A stretch of DNA of 64,000 nt from Pseudomonadota bacterium (GCA_018241665.1 JAFEDK010000004.1:115140-179139); one strand, 5' to 3'. Shown: positions 1 to 8,862, numbered from the stretch's first letter. Numbers and translations are program-made. Notes: a model not told the origin generated them from the sequence alone.

Positions 1-335
1 GAGGCAATGGTGGCGCCCGAACTGCTCTTCATGTAGTTCAGGTATTCGTCGAGGTTGCCGTACAGCGTGACGGTGCCGCCGCCCACGTTGAGGCTCAGCG
101 GGCTCTGCGCGGTGCCGACGGTGACGCCGGAGGCCGCCGACGCACCCGTCGGGACAACCGCCTTCACGGTCGCCGCCTGCTTCTGGTTGTCTTCCATCTT
201 CTCGATGCGGGACTGCAGGGCCTGCAGCTGGGCCTTGAGCTCTTCCAGTTCGCCAGCGAACGCGACGCGGGGGCCGGCGAGGGTGGTGATGCCGGCGAGC
301 AGCAGCAGGGCGGGCAGGGTCTTGTGTCGAATCAT
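1..335 (-). CDS. Outer-membrane porin, N-terminal part (cut by window edge)
   Basis: The reverse strand opens with ATG at 335, preceded by AGAGGAGA about 6 nt upstream, and reads without a stop to the window edge (111 codons). Residues 1-27 look like a Sec signal peptide ending in VAFA. They are followed by a short charged, probably coiled-coil stretch (ELEELKAQLQALQSRIEKME) and then by LYGNLDEYLNY, which resembles the first beta strand of Gram-negative trimeric porins. This N-terminal layout is typical of betaproteobacterial porins that form general or aromatic-acid channels. Substrate cannot be told from the fragment. Its closeness to the catabolic cluster next door suggests, but does not show, a role in substrate entry. 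Confidence 0.72.
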   Translation of the reverse strand, partial: MIRHKTLPALLLLAGITTLAGPRVAFAGELEELKAQLQALQSRIEKMEDNQKQAATVKAVVPTGASAASGVTVGTAQSPLSLNVGGGTVTLYGNLDEYLNYMKSSSGATIA

Positions 336-444
336 GGATGTCTCCTCTGTATGTATTGCGCCAGCTTCTTGACTCTGGCTTTTGTGGAATTTCCGCCGGC
401 GCGCGTCTCCCGGGCCGGCTGCGGGTGTTTCTGCTCTGTCCAGC

Positions 445-2181
445 TTAGGTACGGGCCCGGGCTACCGCATGCTTGGCGGCGCGGTATCCAAAGACGAGGC
501 CGGGGCCGATGGTGATGCCCGGTGCCGTATACACCCCGCCCATGATCGAGTGCATGTCGTTGCCGACCGCGTAGAGGCCGCCGATGGGCTGCTCCGTGCC
601 GTCCAGTACGCGGGCGTCCACGTCCGCCGCGAGGCCGGTGGAGGCGCCGATGTCACCGGGATAGAGGCGCACCGCGTAGAACGGCGCCTCGCTCAGCGCA
701 CCCAGGTTGGGGTTGCGGCCGGGCCAGGTGGCGTCGCCGATGTTCTGCTGGTAGGCCGTTTCGCCGCGCCGGAAGTCCGGATCGACGCCGCTCTCCGCGT
801 AGGCATTGATCTTGGCGACGCTGGCCTGCAGCCGCGCCGGATCGATGTCCAGCTTGCGGGCGAGCTCGTCGATGCTGTCGGCCTGAGTCAGGTAGCCGTC
901 GGCGAGGAAAGGGCCGAGCCCGCCGCCGCCGGGCCGCACCATGCCGAGGCCGTACTTGCGCAGCGCGCGGGCATCGCAGATCAGGTAGGCCGGTACGTCA
1001 GCTGCCGTGTTGCTGTCCGCCATGCTCTGCTGCATGCGCAGCGCGAACAGGTGGTAGGAGGTGCTCTCATTGACGAAGCGGTCACCGGCCTGATTGACCG
1101 TCAGCATGCCCGGCTTGGCCCGGTCCATCACGAAGTGCGGGAAGGCCGCGGTGCTGCCGTCCGCCCGCTTGCGTAGCGACACCGGCGCCCAGAAGGCGTT
1201 GGTGCCGTGGTTGGGGCCGTAGTGGGCGCCGAGCCCGCGGGCCAGTTCCTGGGCCTGGCCGGTGTGCCCCGGCGCGGCCGGGCACCAGCTCATGTTCACC
1301 TCGCCGAGCATCGCCTTGCGCAGTGCCGGGCTGCGGTTGAAGCCGCCGCTGGCGAGGATCACGCCGCCCTTCACCTGCACGCGGCGCTGCTGCCCCTGCT
1401 GGGACAGGGTGATCGCCTCCACGCCGTCGGCACCGCGGTCGATGTCGGTCACCGCGGTGTTGAGCGCCAGGCTCACCTTGTCGTGCTGCGCGAGGGAATA
1501 CAGCAGGCGGGCTACCAGCGCATTGCCCATCACCAGGCGCGTGCCGCGGGAGTGGCCGAGGCGGTCGCGGGCGTGGCGCAGGATGATCTTCAGCGAGTGC
1601 CGGAAGGACGCCAGCGACTGGGTCATGCCCAGCAGATGGTTGATGTCGTTGCGGTCCACCATCATGCCGCCGAGCACCGTGAATTCCGGGATCGGCGGGC
1701 GGATCAGCGCGAACAACTCACCGAGCAGGCGGCCGTCGAAGGGCATCGGCTCCAGGGCTCGACCGGTCAGCGTCGAGCCGGCCAGGTCGGAGATGTAGTC
1801 CGGGTGCTTGGCGTAGGGGCGGTATTTGACCTCCGACTGCGCCTCTATATAGCGCACCGCCTCCGGGCCGGTTTCCAGGAAGGCCTTGCGCAGGGCGGCG
1901 GGGCTGCGCTCGCCGACCGCGTTGTCCAGGTAGTGGGCGGCGTCGGCCAGCGTGTCCGTCGGATTGACCTTGGCGGAATGGTGGGTGCCGGGTACCCAGG
2001 TGGTGCCGGCGGACAGGGCGGTGGTGCCGCCGACGTAGCTGGTGTGTTCCACCAGCAGCACGCGGGCGCCCTCGATGGCGGCGACCAGCGCCGCCGACAG
2101 GCCGGCGCCACCGGCACCGATCACTACCACGTCGTAACTTTGCGGCTCGGGCAGGTCGGCGAGCCGTGTGATGACTTGCAT
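445..2181 (-). CDS. KSTD-type FAD-dependent dehydrogenase (first of two)
   Basis: A 578-aa flavoprotein of the fumarate reductase / 3-ketosteroid-1-dehydrogenase superfamily. The N-terminal Rossmann motif VVIGAGGAGLSAA is followed by a glutamate-ended strand (LLVEH) and SYVGGTT, typical of KSTD-like enzymes. The C-terminal FAD motif is LYAVGNDMHSIMGGVYTAPG. Such enzymes introduce a double bond beside a carbonyl in a ring. The ATG at 2181 follows GGTGAG and lies 1 nt after the stop of the upstream dehydrogenase gene; a GTG at 2190 is the alternative. It forms a two-gene minus-strand operon with the shikimate-dehydrogenase-like gene. A paralogue lies at 3998-5731. The actual ring substrate is unknown; a hydroaromatic acid is inferred from context. 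Confidence 0.82.
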   Translation of the reverse strand: MQVITRLADLPEPQSYDVVVIGAGGAGLSAALVAAIEGARVLLVEHTSYVGGTTALSAGTTWVPGTHHSAKVNPTDTLADAAHYLDNAVGERSPAALRKAFLETGPEAVRYIEAQSEVKYRPYAKHPDYISDLAGSTLTGRALEPMPFDGRLLGELFALIRPPIPEFTVLGGMMVDRNDINHLLGMTQSLASFRHSLKIILRHARDRLGHSRGTRLVMGNALVARLLYSLAQHDKVSLALNTAVTDIDRGADGVEAITLSQQGQQRRVQVKGGVILASGGFNRSPALRKAMLGEVNMSWCPAAPGHTGQAQELARGLGAHYGPNHGTNAFWAPVSLRKRADGSTAAFPHFVMDRAKPGMLTVNQAGDRFVNESTSYHLFALRMQQSMADSNTAADVPAYLICDARALRKYGLGMVRPGGGGLGPFLADGYLTQADSIDELARKLDIDPARLQASVAKINAYAESGVDPDFRRGETAYQQNIGDATWPGRNPNLGALSEAPFYAVRLYPGDIGASTGLAADVDARVLDGTEQPIGGLYAVGNDMHSIMGGVYTAPGITIGPGLVFGYRAAKHAVARART

Positions 2182-2182
2182 G

Positions 2183-2977
2183 TCACTCACCCAGCAGGAA
2201 GTCGACCATCAGGTCGCAGACCCGGCCGAACATGTCGGCACCGGTGGAAGTGCCGCAGCCGAGGGCGCGGGCGGCGGCGATCAGCGGGGTGATCGCCGGG
2301 GCGGTGATCACGCAGCCGACGAAGGTCTGCGGCGTCAGCTTGCTGACGTCGAGGGGGTAGGGATCGCCTTCCTTCATGCCGACCGGGGTCGCGTTGATCA
2401 CGATGTCGAAGCCGCTCGGATCGGGGCTGCCGTGGCTGACCGGGCATTGGCCGAGGCTGGCCAGGCGGTCCACCAGCGTGGTGCGGCGGGCGGTGTCTTC
2501 GTCGTGGATCGCCAGTGCGCTCACGCCGGCCACCACCAGCGCGTGGGCGATTGCCGAACCAGCGCCGCCGGCGCCCACCAGCAGTGCCTTCTTGCCCTTC
2601 GGCTCGCAGCCCCGGTCGCGCAGCGCGGACACGTAGCCGAGGCCGTCGAACATGTCGCCGTGCCAGCTGCCGTCCGGGTTGCGGCGCATCACATTGACCG
2701 TGTGCAGGAAGGCTGCCCGCTCGGAGGTCGTCGCGCACAGATCGAAGCAGGCGAACTTGTGCGGCACGGTGACGATGATCCCGTCCACGTTCTGGGCCAG
2801 GGACACGCCGTCCAGCCAGGCGGCCAGCTTGGCGGGCGCCACGTGGGCGGGCATCACGTAGGCGTTGCGGTCATGGGCGTGGAAGGCCTGGGTGACGCCG
2901 GCTGGCGACTTCACCTGGGCGATCGGGTCGCCGACGATGAAGTGAACGCGGGTGGCTCCGTTGAGGGGCTGCGACAT
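2183..2977 (-). CDS. Shikimate/quinate dehydrogenase-like oxidoreductase (AroE family)
   Basis: A 264-aa protein with the two-domain AroE fold. N-terminal substrate domain: GDPIAQVKSP, catalytic Lys in VTVPHK, and Asp in GDMFDGLGY. C-terminal NAD(P) domain: glycine loop VGAGGAGSAIA, then an acidic IHDED where biosynthetic AroE has the NRT motif that binds NADP phosphate. This suggests NAD preference and a catabolic role. The first serine of the usual SxS carboxylate clamp (HSKSP) is replaced by Val (QVKSP), so the substrate may differ from shikimate. The start at 2977 has GGAGAC upstream; the longer reading frame to 3040 lacks a ribosome site and would run into the operator. It is cotranscribed with the flavoprotein gene that follows. 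Confidence 0.8.
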   Translation of the reverse strand: MSQPLNGATRVHFIVGDPIAQVKSPAGVTQAFHAHDRNAYVMPAHVAPAKLAAWLDGVSLAQNVDGIIVTVPHKFACFDLCATTSERAAFLHTVNVMRRNPDGSWHGDMFDGLGYVSALRDRGCEPKGKKALLVGAGGAGSAIAHALVVAGVSALAIHDEDTARRTTLVDRLASLGQCPVSHGSPDPSGFDIVINATPVGMKEGDPYPLDVSKLTPQTFVGCVITAPAITPLIAAARALGCGTSTGADMFGRVCDLMVDFLLGE

Positions 2978-3020
2978 GGTTTTGTCTCCGTTGTGGGTGT
3001 CAGGAGATTCCATTCTACAA

Positions 3021-3061
3021 AAAACAGAACAAGATTCCACTGTTGAATCTGGTTCTGTTTT
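3021..3061. promoter_or_regulatory. Long dyad operator between divergent genes, probable IclR-regulator site
   Basis: Arms AAAACAGAACAAGATTC (3021-3037) and GAATCTGGTTCTGTTTT (3045-3061) are inverted copies matching at 16 of 17 positions, separated by CACTGTT. The dyad lies between the minus-strand dehydrogenase gene and the plus-strand IclR gene. It overlaps the plausible promoter of the latter, as expected for an IclR-family operator controlling both directions. Confidence 0.72.
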
Positions 3062-3070
3062 ATCTATAAT
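3043..3070 (+). promoter_or_regulatory. Putative sigma-70 promoter of the IclR gene
   Basis: TTGAAT at 3043-3048 and a consensus TATAAT at 3065-3070 are 16 nt apart. The -35 element lies inside the dyad operator, so binding there should block this promoter. A candidate -10 for the opposite direction is TAGAAT on the minus strand at 3017-3012. Confidence 0.55.
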
Positions 3071-3188
3071 TCGATCGTCCGCCCGCCATGGGGTTGCAGG
3101 TCCCGGATAAATCCGGCAGGTAAGAGCCTGGCAAACCCAACCTCATCGCGCCGCGTCGTGCGGCGCTGTTACTAGAACTGGAGCAATC

Positions 3189-4001
3189 ATGAGCGGAGTA
3201 CTCGAACGAACCCTGGGCATCCTTGAGCTGCTGGCCCGTCACGCGCATGGCCTCGAACTGGCCACCATCGCCGACCAGCTCAACATTCCGCGCAGCGGCG
3301 CCCACCGCCTGCTCACCGACCTCGCCCGCTGCGGCTATGTGCGCCAAGTGCGCGAGCAGGGCGACTACGTCCTCACCACCAAGCTGGTGTCCCTTGGCCT
3401 GAGCTACCTCGGCCACTCCGGCATCGTCGATATCGCCCAGCCGCTGCTCGATCAGCTGGCCGGCGTGTCGGGCGAGCTGGTGCGCCTGTCGGTCGTCGAT
3501 GGCGATCGCCTGACCTGGGTGGCCCGTGCCCAGGGCGCCCGCCAGGGCCTGCGCTACGACCCGGAGATGGGCAGTGACGCGCGCCTGAGCTGTTCCGCGT
3601 CGGGCCTCGCGTGGTTGTCCACGCTCAGCGACGAGCAGGCGCTGGCGCTGGTGTCCCAGCAAGGCATCGGCCAGCCCGCCGACTTCGGCCCGAACGCGCC
3701 GGCCACTGTGCAGGCGGTGCTCGACGGCATCAACGAAACGCGCCGGCGCGGCTACAGCGTGACGCTGGAAACCTACACGCCGGGCCTCAACTCGATGGCC
3801 GCGCCGGTGCGCCTGCGTGACCAGGCAGCCATCGGCGTGATCTCCATCGCCGGGCCGACGGTGCGCTTCAGTGAGGACAAGATGCACACGCTGGCCGACG
3901 AGCTGATCGCCACCGCCGGGCAGATGGCTGCCGCCAGCGGCGCCTCGCCTTTCTTCAACGTGGCGCGCAGATCCAGCGCCCAACCCATATACGCACCATG
4001 A
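3189..4001 (+). CDS. IclR-family transcriptional regulator
   Basis: A 270-aa protein with the IclR layout. A winged helix-turn-helix occupies about residues 1-65 (LATIADQLNIPRSGAHRLLTDL). It is followed by the effector-binding GAF-like domain (about 80-250) with the family hallmark SCSASGLAWL and a C-terminal strand region AAIGVISIAGP. IclR proteins bind a small-molecule effector, often the pathway substrate, and act at divergent promoters. The gene is divergent from the dehydrogenase operon. Its stop overlaps the start of the next flavoprotein gene (ATGA at 3998-4001), so regulator and catabolic enzymes are translationally coupled and the gene is likely autoregulated through the dyad at 3021-3061. 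Effector unknown. Confidence 0.9.
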   Translation: MSGVLERTLGILELLARHAHGLELATIADQLNIPRSGAHRLLTDLARCGYVRQVREQGDYVLTTKLVSLGLSYLGHSGIVDIAQPLLDQLAGVSGELVRLSVVDGDRLTWVARAQGARQGLRYDPEMGSDARLSCSASGLAWLSTLSDEQALALVSQQGIGQPADFGPNAPATVQAVLDGINETRRRGYSVTLETYTPGLNSMAAPVRLRDQAAIGVISIAGPTVRFSEDKMHTLADELIATAGQMAAASGASPFFNVARRSSAQPIYAP

Positions 4002-5731
4002 TCCAAACCGATCTGCTGGTCATCGGCTCCGGCGCCGGCGGCCTGTCCGCGGCCGTCACCGCCGCCCACCTGGGGCTGCGCGTGCTGGTCGCCGAGAAGG
4101 ACGCCCAATACGGCGGCACCACCGCCTGGTCCGGCGGCTGGATGTGGATTCCGCGCAATCCGCTGGCCGTCGAGGCGGGCATCGTCGAAGACATCGAGAC
4201 GCCGCTGTCCTACCTGCGCCACGAGCTGGGCGACCAGTTCGATGAAGCGCGGGCGCGGACCTACCTGGAACACGGCCCGCGCATGGTGGACTTCTTCCGC
4301 CGCCACACTGCGCTGCAGTTCATCGATGGCAACGCCATTCCGGACTTCCACGGCAACACGCCCGACGCGGCGCTCGGCGGACGTTCCCTGTGCGCGGCGC
4401 CCTTCGACGGCCGCCGCCTCGGCCGGCAGATCGATCGACTCAAACCGCCTTTGCGTGAAACCACCCTGTGGGGCATGGGCATTGCATCCGGGGCGGAACT
4501 CCGGCACTTCATGAACGCCATGCGCAGCGTGGCGTCCTTCCGCTACGTGACCGGCAAGGTGCTGCGCTACTGGCGCGACCAGCTGCAACACGGCCGCGGC
4601 ATGCGCCTCGTCAATGGCAACGCGCTGGTCGCCGGCCTCGCCGCGTCGGCCTTCGAGCGTGGCGTCGACATCCGCACCGACAGCCCGGCCCGCCGCCTGC
4701 TGGTGGAGGATGGGCGCGTCGTCGGCGCGGTGCTCGGCGGACCGGACGGCGACGTGGAGGTCCGCGCCAGCCGCGGCGTGGTGCTGGCCTGCGGCGGCTT
4801 CCCCTTCGACGTGGAGCGCAAGAAAGCCTGGCTGCCCCACGCGCCGAGCGGCCGCGAACACTGGTCGGCCGCCTCGCCCGGCAACACCGGCGACGGCCTG
4901 CGCATGGGCGAAGCCATCGGCGCCGCGCTCAACGGCCAGCTGGCCCAGGCCGCCGCCCTCGCGCCGGTGTCGCTGGTGCCCCACGCCGACGGTAGCTTCG
5001 CGCACTTCCCACACCTCATCGAGCGGGCCAAGCCGGGCCTCATCGCGGTGACGGCGGACGGCAAGCGCTTCACCAACGAGGCCGACTCCTATCACGACTT
5101 CGTGCGCGGCATGCTCGCCGCCGTGCCGGCCGGCCGGCCCGTCGAAGCCTGGCTGGTCTGCGACCACGCCTTCATCCGCCGCTACGGCCTGGGAGCCGTC
5201 AAGCCGGCGCCGATGCCGCTCGGCCGCATGATCGACAACGGCTACCTGAAGCGAGCCGCCACGCCGGCCGAGCTGGCCCGCCAGTGCGGCATCGACCCCG
5301 ACGCGCTGGCGCAGACGCTGCAGCGTTACAACCAGATGGCCCGCGCCGGCCGCGACGAAGACTTCTCCAAGGGCGAGACGCCCTACAACCGCGTCCAGGG
5401 CGACGCCGCCTCCGGCCTGCCCAACCCCTGCATGGGGCCGCTGGAGCAGGGCCCGTTCTACGCGGTGAAGATCGTCCCCGGCAGCCTCGGCACCTTCGAC
5501 GGCCTGTGCGTCGATGCCCAGGCGCGCGTGCTCGACAGCCACGGCCAGCCGATCGCCGGCCTCTACGCAGGCGGCAACGACATGGCCAGCATGATGGGCG
5601 GCCACTACCCGAGCGGTGGCATCACCCTTGGCCCGGCCATGACCTTCGGCTACCTCGCCGCCCACCACGCCGCCGGCCAGCCCCTGCTTGCCGACGCGCC
5701 GGAACCCCGGATTCAACCCAGCTACGCTTGA
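3998..5731 (+). CDS. KSTD-type FAD-dependent dehydrogenase (second of two)
   Basis: A 577-aa paralogue of the 445-2181 flavoprotein. It has the Rossmann motif LLVIGSGAGGLSAA, the glutamate-ended strand VLVAEK, QYGGTTAWSGG, and the C-terminal FAD motif LYAGGNDMASMMGGHYPSGG. It shares the internal landmarks SFRYVTGK/SFRHSLK and GMRLVNGNALVA/GTRLVMGNALVA with its partner. The two may act on successive intermediates or on different stereoisomers. It overlaps the IclR stop by 4 nt and is followed after 18 nt by the NIPSNAP gene with its own AAGGAAG ribosome site. Exact reaction not determinable; ring desaturation is the family expectation. Confidence 0.84.
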   Translation: MIQTDLLVIGSGAGGLSAAVTAAHLGLRVLVAEKDAQYGGTTAWSGGWMWIPRNPLAVEAGIVEDIETPLSYLRHELGDQFDEARARTYLEHGPRMVDFFRRHTALQFIDGNAIPDFHGNTPDAALGGRSLCAAPFDGRRLGRQIDRLKPPLRETTLWGMGIASGAELRHFMNAMRSVASFRYVTGKVLRYWRDQLQHGRGMRLVNGNALVAGLAASAFERGVDIRTDSPARRLLVEDGRVVGAVLGGPDGDVEVRASRGVVLACGGFPFDVERKKAWLPHAPSGREHWSAASPGNTGDGLRMGEAIGAALNGQLAQAAALAPVSLVPHADGSFAHFPHLIERAKPGLIAVTADGKRFTNEADSYHDFVRGMLAAVPAGRPVEAWLVCDHAFIRRYGLGAVKPAPMPLGRMIDNGYLKRAATPAELARQCGIDPDALAQTLQRYNQMARAGRDEDFSKGETPYNRVQGDAASGLPNPCMGPLEQGPFYAVKIVPGSLGTFDGLCVDAQARVLDSHGQPIAGLYAGGNDMASMMGGHYPSGGITLGPAMTFGYLAAHHAAGQPLLADAPEPRIQPSYA

Positions 5732-5749
5732 AACGCAAAGGAAGACCCC

Positions 5750-6376
5750 ATGTTCTACGAACTGTCCACCATGACCCTGCCGTTCGGCACCGCCGCCCAG
5801 GCGTCCGCCAATGTGCAGGCCTTCGCCACCGCCCCCGAAGCCCGCGGCGAGCTGCTCGCCTGCTGGTTCACCGACATCGGCACGCTCAACCAGATGATCG
5901 TGCTGCGCGGCTTCGACGACCTCGCCACCCTGCAGGCCGAGCGCGAGCGCACCCAGCTCAGCGCCAGCCCCTTCGGCTGCGGCGAGATCTTCCAGAGCCT
6001 CGAGCAGCACAGCTACCAGGGCTTCCCGTGGATGAAGCCGGTGCGCCCGTCGGCCGAATCCGGCATCCGCGGCCCGGTGTACGAGATCCGCACCTACGGC
6101 ATCAAGCCGGGCGGCGTGCAGGCCACCATCGACCTGTGGGAACAGGCCGTGCCGGCCCGCGAGGAAATCTCCCCCTGCGTGGTGGCGATGGTGGCCCTCG
6201 ACGGCCCGCTGCGCTTCACCAACATCTGGGCCTACCCGACCGTCGACGCCCGCGGCAAGGCCCGCGCCGACTCCGTCGCCAAGGGCATCTGGCCGCCGAA
6301 GGGTGGCCCGGCCCACCTGACCACTGCGATGACCTCCACCATCGCGCTGCCGACCGCCGTCTCGCCGCTGCAGTGA
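5750..6376 (+). CDS. NIPSNAP family protein
   Basis: A 208-aa protein with two copies of the dimeric alpha/beta-barrel-like NIPSNAP half-domain. The second begins near residue 115 with YEIRTYGIKPGGVQATIDLWEQ. Proteins of this family are soluble, lack a well-established reaction, and often sit in catabolic operons of actinobacteria and proteobacteria. The gene starts 18 nt after the flavoprotein gene with AAGGAAG upstream. Its TGA overlaps the ATG of the TIM-barrel gene (TGATG at 6374-6378). The strict co-linearity suggests an accessory or small-molecule-handling role in the same pathway, which is inference. Confidence 0.82.
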   Translation: MFYELSTMTLPFGTAAQASANVQAFATAPEARGELLACWFTDIGTLNQMIVLRGFDDLATLQAERERTQLSASPFGCGEIFQSLEQHSYQGFPWMKPVRPSAESGIRGPVYEIRTYGIKPGGVQATIDLWEQAVPAREEISPCVVAMVALDGPLRFTNIWAYPTVDARGKARADSVAKGIWPPKGGPAHLTTAMTSTIALPTAVSPLQ

Positions 6377-7200
6377 TGCCCGCCATGGAGCGTCCCTTTT
6401 CCCTCGCCTACCTGACGTCCAATACCCTGACGCCGCCCGAGGCCATCCGCCTCGCGGCGGAGCTGGGCTACGGCTTCGTCGGCCTGCGCCTGCTGCCCAA
6501 CATGGCCGGTGCACCGCAGCAGTTCATGATCGGCCTGCCCGACGTGCTGCGCGAAACCCGCGCTGCGACCAAGGACACCGGTGTCCGCGTGTTCGACCTG
6601 GAAATCATCCGTCTGACGGACGACTTCGAGCTCGGGCGTTGTCTACCCTTGATAGAGATCGGTGCGGAACTCGGCGCCAAGGCGCTGCTGGTGGCCGGCG
6701 ACGATACCGACGAAGGCCGCCTTGCCGCCAACTACGCGCAGCTGTGCGAAGTGGCCGACCGGCACGGGATGACGGCCGACCTGGAGTTCATGCCCTGGAC
6801 GGCGGTGCCCGACGCAAAGGCCGCGCTGCGGGTCGTCGAAGCGGCGGGGCGCCCGGCCGGTGCCGGCATCCTCGCCGATGCATTGCACGTGGCCCGGTCC
6901 ACCACCACGGCGGACGATCTGCGCGCGCTGCCGCGGGAATTGCTGCACTACGCACAGATCTGCGATGCCCCCACCGGGCTCACTTTGACGGTGGAGGAGA
7001 TGATCCACGCGGCGCGCTGCGAACGCCTGTTGCCGGGGGAGGGCGGCATCGACCTGCGCGGCATGTTCGCCGCGCTGCCCGCTGATCTGCCGGTCAGCGT
7101 GGAGGTGCCGCACATGGTCCGGATGGCCGAAGTCGGGCAGGTCGAATGGGCACGCCAGGCCCTCGCCGCCAGCCGCCGGATGCTGGAATCGGTCGGCTGA
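6376..7200 (+). CDS. Xylose-isomerase-like TIM-barrel enzyme (possible 3-dehydroshikimate dehydratase type)
   Basis: A 274-aa single-domain TIM barrel of the AP-endonuclease-2 / sugar-phosphate-isomerase family. Likely metal ligands are Glu in TADLEFMPW, Asp and His in LADALHVARS, Gln in HYAQICDAP and Glu in VSVEVPHM. This family includes epimerases, inosose dehydratases and the metal-dependent 3-dehydroshikimate dehydratases (AsbF/QuiC). The last fits a cluster with a shikimate-dehydrogenase-like enzyme and an MHS permease, but the motifs do not prove it. The start at 6376 overlaps the NIPSNAP stop by 1 nt; an internal ATG at 6385 is possible. Confidence 0.75.
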   Translation: MPAMERPFSLAYLTSNTLTPPEAIRLAAELGYGFVGLRLLPNMAGAPQQFMIGLPDVLRETRAATKDTGVRVFDLEIIRLTDDFELGRCLPLIEIGAELGAKALLVAGDDTDEGRLAANYAQLCEVADRHGMTADLEFMPWTAVPDAKAALRVVEAAGRPAGAGILADALHVARSTTTADDLRALPRELLHYAQICDAPTGLTLTVEEMIHAARCERLLPGEGGIDLRGMFAALPADLPVSVEVPHMVRMAEVGQVEWARQALAASRRMLESVG

Positions 7201-7271
7201 GGCTTATTGCATTGCAGCATTGCAAGGCCGGTGCAAGGAGAGGAGGAGGGATCGCCAAGCCTTCACAACGT

Positions 7272-7307
7272 GCGCGATTGTCGAACAATCTGTGGCGCTA
7301 ATCGCGC
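7272..7307. promoter_or_regulatory. Inverted repeat upstream of the MHS permease gene
   Basis: Perfect 8-bp arms GCGCGATT (7272-7279) and AATCGCGC (7300-7307) flank a second small palindrome, ATTGT-CGA-ACAAT (7277-7289). They lie in the 234-bp leader between the TIM-barrel gene and the permease. This could be a separate operator for the transporter. It shows no resemblance to the 3021-3061 dyad, so a different regulator would be needed. Confidence 0.35.
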
Positions 7308-7434
7308 ATAGCACGTATTCGAGCAGTTAATTCGGACATCGCTATCGTTAATCTAGCCCCACTTCTGAAGCCACCGCGGTGGCACATTTTTCAGTTCCGA
7401 ATTGCTGCAACACACAAAAAAATCGGAGACAACC

Positions 7435-8862
7435 ATGCGTAGTCCTGTCGAACACAAGCAACATGGGACCCAGCAGACCAAGAAGGCCACCGCCAGTGGC
7501 TGGATCGGTTCCGTGCTGGAGTATTACGACTTCTTCATCTACGCGACCGCCGCGTCGCTGATCTTCCCGCAAGTCTTCTTCCCCCAGGGCGACCCCCAGA
7601 TCGCCATCGTCGCGTCCCTCGCCACCTATGGCGTCGGCTACGTGGCCCGTCCGATCGGCGCCTTCGTGCTCGGCCACTGGGGCGACACCCACGGCCGCAA
7701 GCAGGTGCTGTTGATCTGCATGTTCCTGATGGGTATTTCCACCATGGCCGTCGGCCTGCTGCCGACCTATGAGCAGGTTGGCCTGCTGGCCCCGACGCTG
7801 CTGGTGCTCCTGCGCCTGATTCAGGGCTTCGCGGTGGCCGGTGAAATCTCTGGCGCCAGCTCGATGATCCTCGAGCACGCCCCCTTCGGCCGTCGCGGCT
7901 TCTACGCCAGCTTCACGCTGCAAGGCGTGCAGGCCGGCCAGATCCTCGCCGCCGCCGTGTTCCTGCCGCTGGCCTATTTCATGCCGACCGAAGCCTTCAA
8001 CAGCTGGGGCTGGCGCATTCCCTTCCTGATGAGCTTCGTCGTCATCATCGCCGGCTACATCATTCGCCGCGAAGTGGACGAAACCCCGGCCTTCGCCCAG
8101 GAAACCAAGAAGGGTGAAGTGCCGAAGGCGCCGGTCGTCCAGGCCATCCGCGAGAACTGGCGCGACATGCTGCGCGTGATGTGCGCCTCCCTGATGAACG
8201 TCATTCCGGTCGTCGCCACCATCTTCGGTGCCGCCTACGCGGTGCAGCCCGGCTACGGCATCGGCTTCAGCAAGGACGTCTACCTGTGGATCCCGGTGCT
8301 CGGCAACTGCCTCGCCGTGCTGGTCATTCCCATCGTCGGCAACCTGTCCGACAAGATCGGCCGTCGTCCGCTGATCATCGGCGGTTCCCTCGGCGCCGGC
8401 CTCCTGTCCTTCGGCTACCTGTACGCCATCAGCATTCACAACGTGCCGCTGGCGATCGTCATGTCGCTGCTGATGTGGGGCCTGGTCTACCAGGGCTACA
8501 ACGCGATCTTCCCGAGCTTCTACCCGGAAATGTTCCCGACCCGCACCCGCGTTTCGGCGATGGCCATCTCCCAGAACCTCGGCACCATGGTCACCGCGAT
8601 GCTGCCGGCCGTGTTCGCCACCGTGGCGCCCCCGGGCTCCGTCAACATCCCGGTGACCGTCGGCTCCATCACCCTGGGCATCACCGTCATCGCCGCGATC
8701 GCCGTGTGGACTGCCCGCGAGACCTACCGTGTCCGCATGCACGACCTGGGCAACCGCGACGCCAGCCCGGTGCCGCACGCCGAGTACCACGAGCTGCGCG
8801 AGCAGGCCTTCGCCGAAGCCCGCAAGACCTCCTGGATCTCCGCGTTCTCCATGAAGCACTAA
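7435..8862 (+). CDS. MFS permease, metabolite:H+ symporter (MHS) family
   Basis: A 475-aa inner-membrane transporter with about 12 hydrophobic segments. The start resembles MHS-family permeases such as ShiA, ProP and KgtP ([17 protein letters not shown]). The loop 2-3 signature [11 protein letters not shown] and the loop 8-9 repeat [11 protein letters not shown] are both present. MHS carriers import organic acids and hydroaromatics with protons, so this is the likely uptake system for the substrate of the upstream enzymes. The start at 7435 has GGAG 9 nt upstream; the frame extends back to 7402 without a ribosome site. A strong terminator follows. Confidence 0.88.
   Translation: MRSPVEHKQHGTQQTKKATASGWIGSVLEYYDFFIYATAASLIFPQVFFPQGDPQIAIVASLATYGVGYVARPIGAFVLGHWGDTHGRKQVLLICMFLMGISTMAVGLLPTYEQVGLLAPTLLVLLRLIQGFAVAGEISGASSMILEHAPFGRRGFYASFTLQGVQAGQILAAAVFLPLAYFMPTEAFNSWGWRIPFLMSFVVIIAGYIIRREVDETPAFAQETKKGEVPKAPVVQAIRENWRDMLRVMCASLMNVIPVVATIFGAAYAVQPGYGIGFSKDVYLWIPVLGNCLAVLVIPIVGNLSDKIGRRPLIIGGSLGAGLLSFGYLYAISIHNVPLAIVMSLLMWGLVYQGYNAIFPSFYPEMFPTRTRVSAMAISQNLGTMVTAMLPAVFATVAPPGSVNIPVTVGSITLGITVIAAIAVWTARETYRVRMHDLGNRDASPVPHAEYHELREQAFAEARKTSWISAFSMKH

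Noticed and set aside
3773-6514. A 913-aa open frame on the minus strand
   Set aside because: It lies antisense to the FAD dehydrogenase and neighbours, has a low-complexity Ala/Gly/Arg/His-rich composition and no domain; high G+C leaves antisense frames open.
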